Below are positions 8,602-17,757 of a DNA stretch of 64,000 nt, piece by piece. The notes under the pieces are model-generated. The model had not been told where the DNA came from, ran no database searches, and saw only the letters and a program-made list of their open reading frames with translations. Numbering within the stretch: the first letter of the stretch is position 1; every line of letters starts with the position of its first letter. Source of the stretch: Kineococcus sp. NBC_00420 (GTDB lineage: Bacteria > Actinomycetota > Actinomycetes > Actinomycetales > Kineococcaceae); the NCBI RefSeq assembly GCF_036021035.1, contig NZ_CP107930.1:4984006-5048005 (forward strand), read 5' to 3'. The translations under genes and the position numbers were made by a program.

Positions 8602-9288
8602 TCAGAGGGCGGTCACGACGACGTTCTCGGCGTAGGACCGGGTGGAGCGGTCGAAGTCGCCCCCGCAGGTGATCAGCTCCAGGCGGGGGTCGCCGGTCCG
8701 GGCGAACACCTCCTCCGCGGGCAGGTCGGCCTTGAGGTAGGAGTGGCGCGAGGCGACCCGGAACTCCGCGACCCCGCCGTCGGAGCTGGTGACCCGGACC
8801 GTCGTCCCGGCCTCCAGCGACGCCAGGTCGATGAGGGCCCCCGGCCCGTCCGCGTGGGTGTCGACGTGCCCGGCCAGCACGGTCGCCCCGGCCTCCCCGG
8901 GGACGGATCCCCAGCGGTACCAGCCGACCTGCTGCGGGTCCTCGGGGACGGCCAGCGCCCCGTCGGCGTCGACCCCGACGGGGACCACGGGTGCGTCCAC
9001 CCCGAGGTCGGGGATCTCCAGGCGCACCGGGACGGGCGTCGGGGCCGGAGCCGAGGGGGCGGCGTCCCGGCGGCCGACCGCGGCCGGCCCGGTCGGCACC
9101 GGGCTCGTGACCGGCGTCGGGACCGGGACGGGGCTCGCCGCGGGGACGGCCGGCAACGGCGCACCGAACCCCGCGGCCGGACGGGAGGACCACCACCCCG
9201 CGACGAGGAAGACCCCCGCGACGGCCAGGACGACCGCGACGAGCGCGGCGCCCCGGGCCAGCCGTGCGTCAGCGCGTGGCGTGCGCAC
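8602..9288 (-). CDS. Class F sortase
   Basis: About 228 residues. One N-terminal membrane helix (ALVAVVLAVAGVFLVAGWW) is followed by a Pro/Thr/Ser-rich spacer and a sortase domain. Catalytic residues are visible as His in LAGHVDTH, Cys in LELITCGG and Arg in DRSTRSYAENV. Class F enzymes of actinobacteria are membrane-anchored transpeptidases or housekeeping sortases. GTG at 9288 was chosen because it overlaps the end of the DUF4397 gene by only 20 bases; a longer open frame to 9381 would overlap it much more. The likely substrate is that neighbour, whose C terminus looks like a sorting signal. Confidence 0.85.
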   Translation of the reverse strand: MRTPRADARLARGAALVAVVLAVAGVFLVAGWWSSRPAAGFGAPLPAVPAASPVPVPTPVTSPVPTGPAAVGRRDAAPSAPAPTPVPVRLEIPDLGVDAPVVPVGVDADGALAVPEDPQQVGWYRWGSVPGEAGATVLAGHVDTHADGPGALIDLASLEAGTTVRVTSSDGGVAEFRVASRHSYLKADLPAEEVFARTGDPRLELITCGGDFDRSTRSYAENVVVTAL

Positions 9289-10114
9289 GCCGCGAGACGA
9301 CGGTCGCCGCACCCGCACCGACCAGCGCCAGCGCACCGGCGCCGACCACCCAGCCGGACCACCCGTTCTCGGCGAGACCACCGGAACCGGAGGGGACCCC
9401 GGACGGCGCGCCGGCCCCGCCGGTCACCTGCTGGGTCGCGAGAGCCAGGTTGGCGTCCGCGGCGGAACCCCAGGCGTAGACGATGGTCTGCGTCCCTTCG
9501 GGCAGGGTCAGGTCCGCCGGGCCGATGGCGACCTGGTCGGTTCCCGCCAGGACGACGTCCGCGCTCACCGTTCCCGCGGGCACGGTGACGCTGGCCTCGT
9601 TCGGGTTGGTGAGACCGGTGAGCACCGGTGTCCCGCCGGCCCGGACGTCGACCGCGGGGGCCGCCGCGACGTGGCGGACGGTGAGTTCGGACTCCCCGGC
9701 CGCAAGGTCCGCGGGCGCGTTGACGAACGGCGTCAGCGCGGGCGTTCCGGCGGCGTCGAGGTGGGCGACCACGGTGACGTTCGCCCCGGCGGGGACCTGG
9801 ACGCCCTTCGCCGAGATCGCGGGCTGCGTCGCGGCCGGGTCGGCGCCGGCGGGGTAGACCGCGAGGTCGTAGCTGCCGGAAGGCAACTGCTGCGGGTCGG
9901 TCAGGGTTCCAGGGGTGAAACCGGGGACGAGTTCCTTGCCGTTGGCGTACACGTCGACGGTGAGGCCGGGAACCGCGTGCAGGATCGAGACGGTCGCGGT
10001 GTCGCTCGTCGCGGCCGCCGACGCCGTGCCCGCGGTGGCCAGCGCGGCCACCGGGACGGACAGCGCGATGAGCGGGGCGGCGACGAGGGCGGCGGTGCTG
10101 CGTGCAGTGCGCAT
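9269..10114 (-). CDS. DUF4397 exported surface protein with sortase-like C-terminal signal
   Basis: 281 residues. It has a clear Sec signal peptide (MRTARSTAALVAAPLIALS... ending near ASA), then two DUF4397 repeats, recognisable by VSILHAVPGLTVDVYANGKE and VRHVAAAPAVDVRAGG. The C terminus has LAENG (247-251), a hydrophobic helix and the tail RRAHATR: the order of a sortase signal (motif, helix, positive tail). ATG at 10114 has a strong GGAGGAG ribosome site. Just before the sortase gene on the same strand. Function of DUF4397 is not established; a cell-wall surface role is inferred. Confidence 0.85.
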   Translation of the reverse strand: MRTARSTAALVAAPLIALSVPVAALATAGTASAAATSDTATVSILHAVPGLTVDVYANGKELVPGFTPGTLTDPQQLPSGSYDLAVYPAGADPAATQPAISAKGVQVPAGANVTVVAHLDAAGTPALTPFVNAPADLAAGESELTVRHVAAAPAVDVRAGGTPVLTGLTNPNEASVTVPAGTVSADVVLAGTDQVAIGPADLTLPEGTQTIVYAWGSAADANLALATQQVTGGAGAPSGVPSGSGGLAENGWSGWVVGAGALALVGAGAATVVSRRAHATR

Positions 10115-10243
10115 CGTTTCTCCTCCAGGAGGGGCGGCGGGCCGCTCGGTGCGGCCCGTCACCCCCTCTTCCCGCCGGGGGAGGAGAACGGATGCAGTTC
10201 TCCCGAAGTTTCTCGGAGGTTCCCGGAGTTCCCCGCTCCCGGG

Positions 10244-10858
10244 TCAGACCAGCGGTGCGGCGAAGTAGTACGAGGTGTTCGGCCAGGACTTGTCGGTCCC
10301 GGTCACCGTGCCGTCGAACGCGTGACGTGCGGAGGACAGGTAGGTGACCTGGTAGCGGTAGAACCCCGGCGCGCTGCCGGCGGCGCAGTCGAGGTCGGCC
10401 AGGTCGCCCGCCCGGTCGCGCAGGACGTTCTTGAAGACGACGGGTGCCGAGACCATGGCCGCCGCCGGTTCCGCGACGGCGTCGACGTAGTAGCCGCTGT
10501 TGTTCCAGGGCGCGCCGTCCAGGGAGCCCATGCGGACCCACCCGGCGCGGACCGTGGTGCCGGCGACCACGGCGCCGTCGGTGAAGCAGCCCAGCGTGAG
10601 CTCGCCCTCCATCGTGGACTCGACGTAGCTGCGGTCGCTCGAGGGACCGAGGGCGCTGCGGACCGAGAGGTCGGTGCCGGAGACGACGAGGTGGCTCTCG
10701 ACCTGTCCCGCCCGCAGGGCCACGTGGGCGGTCCGGGTCGGGCGCTCGGTGGCGTCGGCGCTGGTCGCGGCCCCCACCGCGGCCAGACCGGTGCCGAGGG
10801 CGAGGGCGGCCGCTGCGCCGACGGCGAAGCGGGCAGCAGGACGTGCGGAAGTGATCAT
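10244..10858 (-). CDS. Exported protein of unknown function
   Basis: 204 residues from ATG 10858, which has a GGGGGAA site upstream; an open frame extends to 11017 but contains no signal. Residues 1 to about 34 form a typical signal peptide ending at ADA. The mature part is rich in beta-strand-like Val/Thr/Tyr stretches and has two Cys residues (LGCF, LDCAAG) that could form one disulfide. I recognise no family. It heads the gene group containing DUF4397, sortase, sigma and anti-sigma genes and may be another product of that regulon. Confidence 0.65.
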   Translation of the reverse strand: MITSARPAARFAVGAAAALALGTGLAAVGAATSADATERPTRTAHVALRAGQVESHLVVSGTDLSVRSALGPSSDRSYVESTMEGELTLGCFTDGAVVAGTTVRAGWVRMGSLDGAPWNNSGYYVDAVAEPAAAMVSAPVVFKNVLRDRAGDLADLDCAAGSAPGFYRYQVTYLSSARHAFDGTVTGTDKSWPNTSYYFAAPLV

Positions 10859-11018
10859 GGTGTTCCCCCAGGTGAAGTGACCGTCGCTCCCCGTGACGGC
10901 CACGAGCAGCGTCGCGCGATCCGGGAGTCGCGCGCCAGCGGAACCGCCCGTTCGCTCCGCCGGATGTTCGACGGAGGGTGACGGTTGCTCCGATCGGGTG
11001 CGGTCGGGGTGGGCCACC

Positions 11019-11024
11019 TAGACT
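11019..11024 (+). promoter_or_regulatory. -10 box (TAGACT) of hrpA
   Basis: TAGACT ends nine bases before the ATG at 11034. Any 5' leader would be only a few bases long. Confidence 0.45.
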
Positions 11025-11033
11025 CGGGGAGTC

Positions 11034-14000
11034 ATGTCCCGGTCCTCCCAGCGGCGTTCACGACCCGCGTCCCGCAACCCCGTCCGTTCCCGTCCCGGCT
11101 CGGCGCCGGGGGCGCTGCCCGACGACCCCCGCGCCACGGCGCTGGCCGAGCGGCTGCGTGCGGTCTCGCTGCGCGACGAGGACCGCCTCCGTCGTCGACT
11201 CGCCGGTCTCGCCCGGCGCCCCGTGGACCTCGAGCAGGAGCTCCCGGGCCTCGAGGAGCAGACCGCGACGGCCGAGCGCCGGGTGGCAGCCCGGGTGGCG
11301 AGCGTTCCCGCCCTGCACTACCCGGAGCAGCTGCCCGTCAGCCAGGAGAAGGACCGCATCGCGGACGCGCTGCGCGAGCACCAGGTCATCGTCGTGGCGG
11401 GGGAGACCGGATCGGGCAAGACGACCCAGCTGCCGAAGATCTGCCTCGAGATCGGCCGCGGTGTGCGCGGACGCATCGGGCACACCCAACCGCGACGCAT
11501 CGCGGCCCGGGCCGTCGCCGAACGCGTGGCGGAGGAACTCGGCACCGAGCTGGGCGCCAGCGTGGGCTACGCCGTCCGCTTCACCGACACCGTCGGCGAG
11601 GACAGCCTCGTCAAGGTGATGACCGACGGCATCCTGCTCGCCGAGATCCAGCGCGATCCCGAACTGCTGCAGTACGACACGCTCATCATCGACGAGGCCC
11701 ACGAACGCAGCCTCACCATCGACTTCCTGCTCGGCTACCTGGCGCGGCTGCTGCCGCGCCGGCCCGAGCTGAAACTCGTCATCACCTCCGCGACCATCGA
11801 CCCGGAACGGTTCTCCCAGCACTTCGGTGGCGCCCCGATCCTCGAGGTGTCCGGGCGGACCTACCCCGTCGAGATGCGCTACCGGCCGCTGCTGGCGAGC
11901 GAACTGGCGGACGAGCTCGCCGGCGGCTCGGGTGAGGACGACGAGGGGGACTCCCTCGACGAACGCGACGAGGTCGTGGGCGACGACCGCGACCAGACCG
12001 AGGGGATCCTCGACGCCGTCCGTGAACTGGCGGCCGAGGGACCCGGTGACGTCCTCGTGTTCCTGCCCGGCGAACGGGAGATCCGCGACACCGCGGACGC
12101 CCTGTCCGACCTGGTGCAGGAACGGGAGTTCCGCGGGACCGAGATCCTGCCGCTCTTCGCCCGGCTCTCGGCCGAGGAGCAGCACCGGGTGTTCCGGCCC
12201 CACGGCAACCGCCGGATCGTGCTGGCCACCAACGTGGCCGAGACCTCGCTCACGGTCCCCGGCATCCGCTACGTGGTGGACGCCGGGACGGCGCGCATCT
12301 CCCGCTACAGCCACCGCACCAAGGTGCAGCGGTTGCCGATCGAGCGGATCTCGCAGGCCTCGGCCAACCAACGCGCCGGCCGTTGCGGTCGTGTCGCGGA
12401 CGGCATCTGCATCCGGCTCTACTCCCAGAACGACTTCGAGTCGCGTCCGGAGTTCACCGACCCCGAGATCCTGCGGACCAACCTGGCGGCCGTCATCCTG
12501 CAGATGACGTCCCTCGGTCTCGGGGACATCGGGGCGTTCCCCTTCGTCGAGCCCCCGGAACCGCGGGCCATCACCGACGGCCTCGCCCTGCTGTCCGAGC
12601 TGGGCGCGCTGGAGACCGCGCGGGCGGGTGACCGCGGGCCGCGGCTGACCCGCACGGGCCGGGACCTGGCCAAGCTGCCCATCGACCCGCGGCTGGGCCG
12701 GATGGTCCTGGAGGCCCAGCGCAACGGCTGCCTGCAGGACGTCCTCGTGGTCGTGGCGGCGCTCTCGGTGCAGGACCCGAGGGAGCGCCCCCTGGAGAAG
12801 CGCGAACAGGCCGCGCAGCTGCACGCCCGGTTCCGTCACGAGCAGTCCGACTTCCTCACGTACCTGAACCTGTGGTCCTACCTGCAGCACCTGCAGCGCG
12901 ACCTGTCGTCCTCGGCGTTCCGCCGCCGGGTGAAGGCCGAGATGCTGCACTTCCTGCGCATCCGGGAGTGGCAGGACACCTACTCCCAGCTGCGCCGCGT
13001 GGCCCGGGACCTGAAGTTCTCCGTCGAGACGCGGGAACCCGCCGAACTCGACGACGACCAGCTGTTCCCCGACCCCGGCTACGACGCCGACGCGGTGCAC
13101 CGCTCACTGCTGGCCGGGTTGCTGGGCAACATCGGCTCCAAGGACGTGCGCGAGGACACCTCGAGCGCCGGCAAGGGCCGTCGCGACTCCCGGCCCGCGC
13201 GCCAGCAGGTCGAGTACAACGGTGCCCGCGGGGCGAAGTTCGCGGTCTCGCCCGGTTCCTCGCTGGGCCGACGCAGCCCGGACTGGGTCGTCGCGGGGGA
13301 ACTCGTCGAGACGTCGCGGCTCTGGGCCCGCGTCGTCGCCTCGATCGACCCGCGCTGGATCGAACCACTGGCGGAGCACGTGGTGCGCCGCGTCTACTCC
13401 GAACCGCGGTGGTCGCGCAGCCGGGCGGCCGTCGTCGCGACCGAACGCGTCACGCTCTACGGCGTCCCCATCGTGGTGGGCCGCAAGGTCGCCTACGGCG
13501 GGATCGACGCGGAACTCTCGCGCGACCTCTTCATCCGCGCCGCCCTGGTGGAGGGCGACTTCGAGACCCGTCACGAGTTCTTCCGGCGCAACCGGGAACT
13601 GCTCGACGAGGCCGAGGAACTGGAGCACCGCGCGCGGCGGCGCGACATCGTCGTCGACGACGAGGTCTTGTTCGAGTTCTACGACGCGCGGATCCCGGCC
13701 GACGTCGTGTCGGGCCGGCACTTCGACGCGTGGTGGAAGGAGGCTCGTCGGGCGGACCCCGACCTGCTGACCTTCGACCCGGCGATGCTGGTGCGGGTGG
13801 AGGACACCGTCAGCGAGGAGCAGTTCCCGCGCGTGTGGCGCCAGGGCGACCTTGAACTCGCCCTCGACTACGTCTTCGACCCCGGTTCGGCCGCCGACGG
13901 GTTGACCGTCGACGTCCCCGTCGAGGTCGTCAACCGCTTCGACGACCGGGACCTGCTGTGGCAGGTCCCGGGTTTCCGGCACGACCTGATCACGGCGATG

Positions 14001-15185
14001 ATCCGGGCGCTGCCCAAGGAACTGCGCAAGAACCTCGCCCCGGCTCCCGACAAGGCGGCCCGCTTCCTGGAGAACGTCCGCCCGCACGTCGACCGGTTCT
14101 GGCCCGCCTTCGAGGCCGAGATGCCGCGGTTGGGCGACGGCACCGAGATCTACGCCGAGGACGTGGACTGGACCAAGGTGCCCGGGTACCTGCGACCGAC
14201 GTTCCGCGTGCGGGCGGGCGACGGGTCGACCATGGCGGTGGGCAAGGACTTCGCCCGCCTGCGCGCCTCGTTGGAGACCGAGGTCGTGGAGACCCTCACG
14301 GCCGCCGCGGACGACGTCCAGCGCACCGGGGCGACGTCGTGGGCGGACCTGCCCGACGAGGTCCCGCTGACCCACACCAGCGTCGTGCGCGGGAGCGACG
14401 TGACCTCGTTCCCGGCGCTCGTCGACGAGGGGGAGTCTGTCGGGCTGCGGACGTTCCCGAACTCCGTGCAGGCCGCCGTCGCCCACCACGAGGGGGTCCT
14501 GCGGTTGCTGACGCTCGCCCTGCCCTCCCCGGTGCGCACCGTGCAGAACTCCCTCGGCAACGACGCGAAGCTCCTGCTGGCCCGCGCTCCGCACGCCGAC
14601 GCGAACGCGGTCGTGGCCGACTGCGCCCAGGCCGCCGCGGCGCAGCTGCTCGACGAGGCGGACGGCGGATCGGTCCGCACCGCAGCCGGTTTCGAGGAGC
14701 TGCGGGTCCGGGTGGCGGGGCGCTTCGTGGACCTGACCGTGAGCGCCGTGGAGCGCAGCCTGCGCGTCCTGCGCACCGCGGCCGCGGTGGAGAAGAACAT
14801 CTCCCGCACCAGCAGCCTCGTCCTCGTGCCCTCGCTGGCCGACGTCCGAGAGCAGTTCACCGGACTCGTCCACGCGGGTTTCGTCACCGACACCGGGGTG
14901 GACCGGTTGCCGGACCTGCTGCGCTACCTGCAGGGGATCGACCGCCGGCTGGCGACGATGCCGGAGAACCCCCAGCGCGACCGGGTGCGGATGGCGGAGT
15001 TCGCCCGGGTCCGCGAGGAGTACCTGAAGCGGGTGCGACGTGCGGGGTCCCCGGTGCCGCCGGACCTGGCGCGGATCCGCTGGACGCTGGAGGAACTGCG
15101 CCTGCAGAAGTTCGCCCCGGGTGTCCCGACGGCCCACCCGGTCAGCGACGAGCGGGTGCTGAAGGCCCTCGCCGACCTCCCCTGA
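11034..15185 (+). CDS. hrpA: ATP-dependent RNA helicase HrpA (DEAH box)
   Basis: 1383 residues, slightly longer than the roughly 1300 of E. coli HrpA. Motif I GETGSGKT is at 123-130 and the DEAH box at 220-223. Motif III SAT lies in VITSATIDPERF, and motif VI in QRAGRCGRV. The helicase core is followed by the HA2/OB region and the long DUF3418 C-terminal domain found only in HrpA. An Arg-rich N-terminal tail may bind RNA. HrpA frees stalled ribosomes and remodels mRNA in E. coli. It is a single-gene unit ending at a palindrome. Confidence 0.95.
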   Translation: MSRSSQRRSRPASRNPVRSRPGSAPGALPDDPRATALAERLRAVSLRDEDRLRRRLAGLARRPVDLEQELPGLEEQTATAERRVAARVASVPALHYPEQLPVSQEKDRIADALREHQVIVVAGETGSGKTTQLPKICLEIGRGVRGRIGHTQPRRIAARAVAERVAEELGTELGASVGYAVRFTDTVGEDSLVKVMTDGILLAEIQRDPELLQYDTLIIDEAHERSLTIDFLLGYLARLLPRRPELKLVITSATIDPERFSQHFGGAPILEVSGRTYPVEMRYRPLLASELADELAGGSGEDDEGDSLDERDEVVGDDRDQTEGILDAVRELAAEGPGDVLVFLPGEREIRDTADALSDLVQEREFRGTEILPLFARLSAEEQHRVFRPHGNRRIVLATNVAETSLTVPGIRYVVDAGTARISRYSHRTKVQRLPIERISQASANQRAGRCGRVADGICIRLYSQNDFESRPEFTDPEILRTNLAAVILQMTSLGLGDIGAFPFVEPPEPRAITDGLALLSELGALETARAGDRGPRLTRTGRDLAKLPIDPRLGRMVLEAQRNGCLQDVLVVVAALSVQDPRERPLEKREQAAQLHARFRHEQSDFLTYLNLWSYLQHLQRDLSSSAFRRRVKAEMLHFLRIREWQDTYSQLRRVARDLKFSVETREPAELDDDQLFPDPGYDADAVHRSLLAGLLGNIGSKDVREDTSSAGKGRRDSRPARQQVEYNGARGAKFAVSPGSSLGRRSPDWVVAGELVETSRLWARVVASIDPRWIEPLAEHVVRRVYSEPRWSRSRAAVVATERVTLYGVPIVVGRKVAYGGIDAELSRDLFIRAALVEGDFETRHEFFRRNRELLDEAEELEHRARRRDIVVDDEVLFEFYDARIPADVVSGRHFDAWWKEARRADPDLLTFDPAMLVRVEDTVSEEQFPRVWRQGDLELALDYVFDPGSAADGLTVDVPVEVVNRFDDRDLLWQVPGFRHDLITAMIRALPKELRKNLAPAPDKAARFLENVRPHVDRFWPAFEAEMPRLGDGTEIYAEDVDWTKVPGYLRPTFRVRAGDGSTMAVGKDFARLRASLETEVVETLTAAADDVQRTGATSWADLPDEVPLTHTSVVRGSDVTSFPALVDEGESVGLRTFPNSVQAAVAHHEGVLRLLTLALPSPVRTVQNSLGNDAKLLLARAPHADANAVVADCAQAAAAQLLDEADGGSVRTAAGFEELRVRVAGRFVDLTVSAVERSLRVLRTAAAVEKNISRTSSLVLVPSLADVREQFTGLVHAGFVTDTGVDRLPDLLRYLQGIDRRLATMPENPQRDRVRMAEFARVREEYLKRVRRAGSPVPPDLARIRWTLEELRLQKFAPGVPTAHPVSDERVLKALADLP

Positions 15186-15188
15186 CCG

Positions 15189-15248
15189 ACTCCTGGGGAA
15201 CTTTCCACCCTTCCCGGGCCCGGAAAGGGTGGAAAGTCCCCCAGAAGT
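15189..15248. repeat. Palindromic repeat, copy 1 (between convergent hrpA and SDR genes)
   Basis: A near-perfect inverted repeat of about 22 bp per arm (ACTCCTGGGG... against ...CCCCCAGAAGT), starting three bases after the hrpA stop. The same stem sequence recurs at 38723-38788, including the arm ACTTCTGGGGGACTT. It may end transcription from hrpA, but the shared stem sequence points to a dispersed repeat family. Confidence 0.8.
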
Positions 15249-15265
15249 GGGTGGGGTGGGGTGGG

Positions 15266-16021
15266 TCAGTGGGCGGCGTAGCCACCGTCGACGAGGTGGT
15301 AGGAACCGGTCACGAAGCTCGCGGCGTCGCTGGCCAGGAAGGCGGTCAGGGCCGCGACCTCCTCGGGGGTGCCGAGGCGGCCCGTGGCGTGCTGGGCGGC
15401 GAGTCCCGCCTTCGCCTCGGCGGAGAGGTTCGCGTCGATCAGCGGGGTCTGGATGAAACCCGGACCGACGGCGTTGACGCGGACACCCTGCCCGGAGTAC
15501 TCCAGCGCGGCGTTCTTGGTCAGGCCGATGACGGCGTGCTTGGTGGTGACGTAGGCGCTGGAGCCCTGGATGCCGACGCTGCCGAGCACGGAGGCCATGT
15601 TGACGATCGAGCCACCGCCCGCGGCGAGCATGGCGGGGATCTGCGCCTTGAGGGCGTAGAACACCGCGTTGAGGTTGACGTTCATCACCTTGTGCCAGGA
15701 GTCGAGGGAGTACTCCGCGACCGGCGCGGCCTCGCCGCCGATGCCGGCGTTGTTGACGGCGACCTTCAGGGGGGCGAGTTCGCCGGCGGCGGCGACCATC
15801 GCCACGTTGGTGTCGAAGTCGGCGACGTTGCCGACGAAGGCCCGGGCGGTCCCGCCGGCCTCGGCGATCTCGGCGACGACCCCGTCGGCCGACGCCTCGA
15901 CGAGGTCGGCGACGAGGACGGAGGCGCCGTTCCTCGCCAGTTCCAGCGCGACGGCGCGACCGATGCCGGAACCCCCGCCGGTGACGATGGCGGAACGGTT
16001 GCTCAGGTCGTAGGTGGCCAT
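15266..16021 (-). CDS. SDR-family NAD(P)-dependent oxidoreductase
   Basis: 251 residues, classical short-chain dehydrogenase. It has the cofactor loop TGGGSGIG (15-22), NNAG (about 90-93), catalytic Ser in NMASVLGSVG and the YVTTK (YxxxK) pair. An Asp after the second strand (VADLVEAS) suggests NAD preference. ATG at 16021 follows GAGGAG; upstream extension of the frame has no such site. Substrate unknown; related proteins are called 3-oxoacyl-ACP reductase or glucose dehydrogenase without proof. Confidence 0.88.
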   Translation of the reverse strand: MATYDLSNRSAIVTGGGSGIGRAVALELARNGASVLVADLVEASADGVVAEIAEAGGTARAFVGNVADFDTNVAMVAAAGELAPLKVAVNNAGIGGEAAPVAEYSLDSWHKVMNVNLNAVFYALKAQIPAMLAAGGGSIVNMASVLGSVGIQGSSAYVTTKHAVIGLTKNAALEYSGQGVRVNAVGPGFIQTPLIDANLSAEAKAGLAAQHATGRLGTPEEVAALTAFLASDAASFVTGSYHLVDGGYAAH

Positions 16022-16242
16022 GCTCGATCTCCTCAGATCACCTTGTGCTACATGTGTCGGACAACGTGACGACAGTACGCCCGGCGAACGACCCGGGCCA
16101 GGCCCGGGGTCACCGTGGGGCCGAACGGGCGCGACCTCGCTCACGCGGGTGCCCGTCCGGCTCGTGACGGAGGGGAGGGGCCCGGCCACGTAGGCTGCCC
16201 TCCCGGTGCGCGTGCGCGTACGGGACGACAGCGCGGGACGGG

Positions 16243-16836
16243 GTGGCAGAGGTGGCGACGGCGAGCGAGCAGGTCGTCAGCACGCGCGTCCTCACCGTCC
16301 CCAACGCGCTCAGCTTCCTGCGACTGCTCCTGGTCCCCGTCTTCGGTGTCCTCATCACCAACGGTCAGGACGGCTGGGCGCTGCTCGTGCTCGCGGTCAG
16401 CGGGGCCAGCGACTACCTCGACGGGAACCTGGCCCGACGCTGGAACCAGGTCACCCGCCTCGGGCAGGTCCTGGACCCCTTCGCCGACCGGCTCTACATC
16501 CTCACCACGTTGTTCGGACTGGCCTACCGCGGCCTGATCCCGTGGTGGCTGGTCGTCGTGCTCGTCGCCCGCGACGTCACGATGATCGTGACCCTGCCGT
16601 TCCTGGCGAAGCTCGGTCACAGCGCCCTGCCCGTCCACTTCCTCGGCAAGGCCGGCACGTTCTGCCTGCTCTACGCCTTCCCGCTCCTCCTCCTCGGCGA
16701 GGTCTCGCCGACGCTGTCGACGTACGCCGGCGCGCTCGGCTGGGCCTTCGCGCTGTGGGGCACCGGGTTGTACTGGTGGTCGGGGATCCTCTACGTCTCC
16801 CAGGTCGTCGGGTTGTGGCGCGCGCAACGCCGGTGA
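16243..16836 (+). CDS. CDP-alcohol phosphatidyltransferase (PgsA2-like)
   Basis: 197 residues, several membrane helices, with the complete family motif DG-X2-AR-X8-G-X3-D-X3-D (DGNLARRWNQVTRLGQVLDPFAD). Such enzymes move a phosphatidyl group from CDP-diacylglycerol to an alcohol, giving phosphatidylglycerophosphate or cardiolipin. The position ahead of DUF881/SBP/DUF881 and gcvH is the same as pgsA2 in Mycobacterium. GTG at 16243 is taken as start; GTG at 16252 is also possible. The stop overlaps the next start by four bases. Confidence 0.88.
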   Translation: MAEVATASEQVVSTRVLTVPNALSFLRLLLVPVFGVLITNGQDGWALLVLAVSGASDYLDGNLARRWNQVTRLGQVLDPFADRLYILTTLFGLAYRGLIPWWLVVVLVARDVTMIVTLPFLAKLGHSALPVHFLGKAGTFCLLYAFPLLLLGEVSPTLSTYAGALGWAFALWGTGLYWWSGILYVSQVVGLWRAQRR

Positions 16837-17687
16837 GTCCCCGCAGCGCCCGGCCGCAGGTGCCGCGCGACCCCGCGGCCAGCACGGCGCTGCTCACCGA
16901 GGTCATGACCCGCCCCCTGGACCCCGGCTACGCCGCGGCCGCCCGACGTCGCGCGGAGACGGGGGAGGAGCGCAGTCGCTCGGGGCGAGGCCTGACCTGG
17001 CTCGCGCTGCTGGTGATCGGTGGGCTGCTGGCCGTCGCCGGGGTGCGCGCCGCCGCGGCCGAACCCGCGGCCGACCGCGGCCGGCAGGCGCTCCTGCAGC
17101 GGATCGACGACAGCACCGGGCGTTCCGACCGGCTCACCGCGCAGGTCGCCCGCGCCCAGACCGACAACGCCGCGCTCGCCGCGCGGCTGGGCGGGGCACC
17201 CGCCGCCTCCGCCGACGCCCAGGCCGGCGGACTCGCCGTGGCCGCCGCCGCGACCGCCGTCACCGGCCCGGGGCTGCAGGTCGTGCTCGACGACGCGCGC
17301 GGCGACGACTCCGGCTCCACCACGACCTCGGGACGGGTCGTGGACCGCGACGTCCAGATCGTCGTCAACGGGTTGTGGCAGAACGGCGCCGAGGCCGTCG
17401 CGATCAACGGGCAGCGACTGAGTTCGCTGTCCTCGATCCGCGCGGCGGGGGAGGCCGTCCTCGTCGACTACCGCCCGTTGACCCCGCCGTACACGATCTC
17501 CGCCATCGGCGACCCCACGGCCCTGCAGACCGGCCTGGCGACGTCCGTCGCGGGTCGCTACCTGCAGGTGCTGCGCGACAACTACGGCATCTCCGCCGGC
17601 GTCGACACCCGCTCCGGCGACGACCCGATGACGTTGCCCGCCGCCCCCCGCCTCGACCTGCGCCTGGCCCACCCCTCCGTGCCGTGA
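16833..17687 (+). CDS. DUF881 membrane-anchored protein (first copy)
   Basis: 284 residues. A basic cytoplasmic N-terminal tail is followed by one membrane helix (LTWLALLVIGGLLAVAGV), then an extracytoplasmic region with a coiled coil and the DUF881 core: GPGLQVVLDDARG, VNGLWQNGAEAVAINGQRL and PYTISAIGDPTAL. DUF881 resembles the fold of some division and envelope proteins, but its role is unknown. It pairs with a second DUF881 gene around a small basic protein gene, an arrangement conserved in many actinobacteria. Confidence 0.85.
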   Translation: MSPRSARPQVPRDPAASTALLTEVMTRPLDPGYAAAARRRAETGEERSRSGRGLTWLALLVIGGLLAVAGVRAAAAEPAADRGRQALLQRIDDSTGRSDRLTAQVARAQTDNAALAARLGGAPAASADAQAGGLAVAAAATAVTGPGLQVVLDDARGDDSGSTTTSGRVVDRDVQIVVNGLWQNGAEAVAINGQRLSSLSSIRAAGEAVLVDYRPLTPPYTISAIGDPTALQTGLATSVAGRYLQVLRDNYGISAGVDTRSGDDPMTLPAAPRLDLRLAHPSVP

Positions 17688-17743
17688 CCTCGCCGGGACC
17701 CCGGACCGGGCGCGCGGCGGCTCGGGGAAGGCGGTGGGGGAGG

Positions 17744-17749
17744 TAGCGT
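17744..17749 (+). promoter_or_regulatory. -10 box (TAGCGT) of the small basic protein gene
   Basis: TAGCGT ends eight bases before the GTG at 17758, which would give a leaderless or nearly leaderless mRNA. Confidence 0.4.
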
Positions 17750-17757
17750 TCCGCGAC

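Noticed and set aside
8552-9196. N-terminal extension of the ECF sigma factor
   Set aside because: The open frame runs antisense-free but over the sortase gene on the same strand, and is Gly/Arg-rich with no sigma motifs.
11058-15137. Long minus-strand open frames within hrpA
   Set aside because: They overlap a full-length helicase gene in which all motifs are on the plus strand; composition is that of a high-GC shadow frame.
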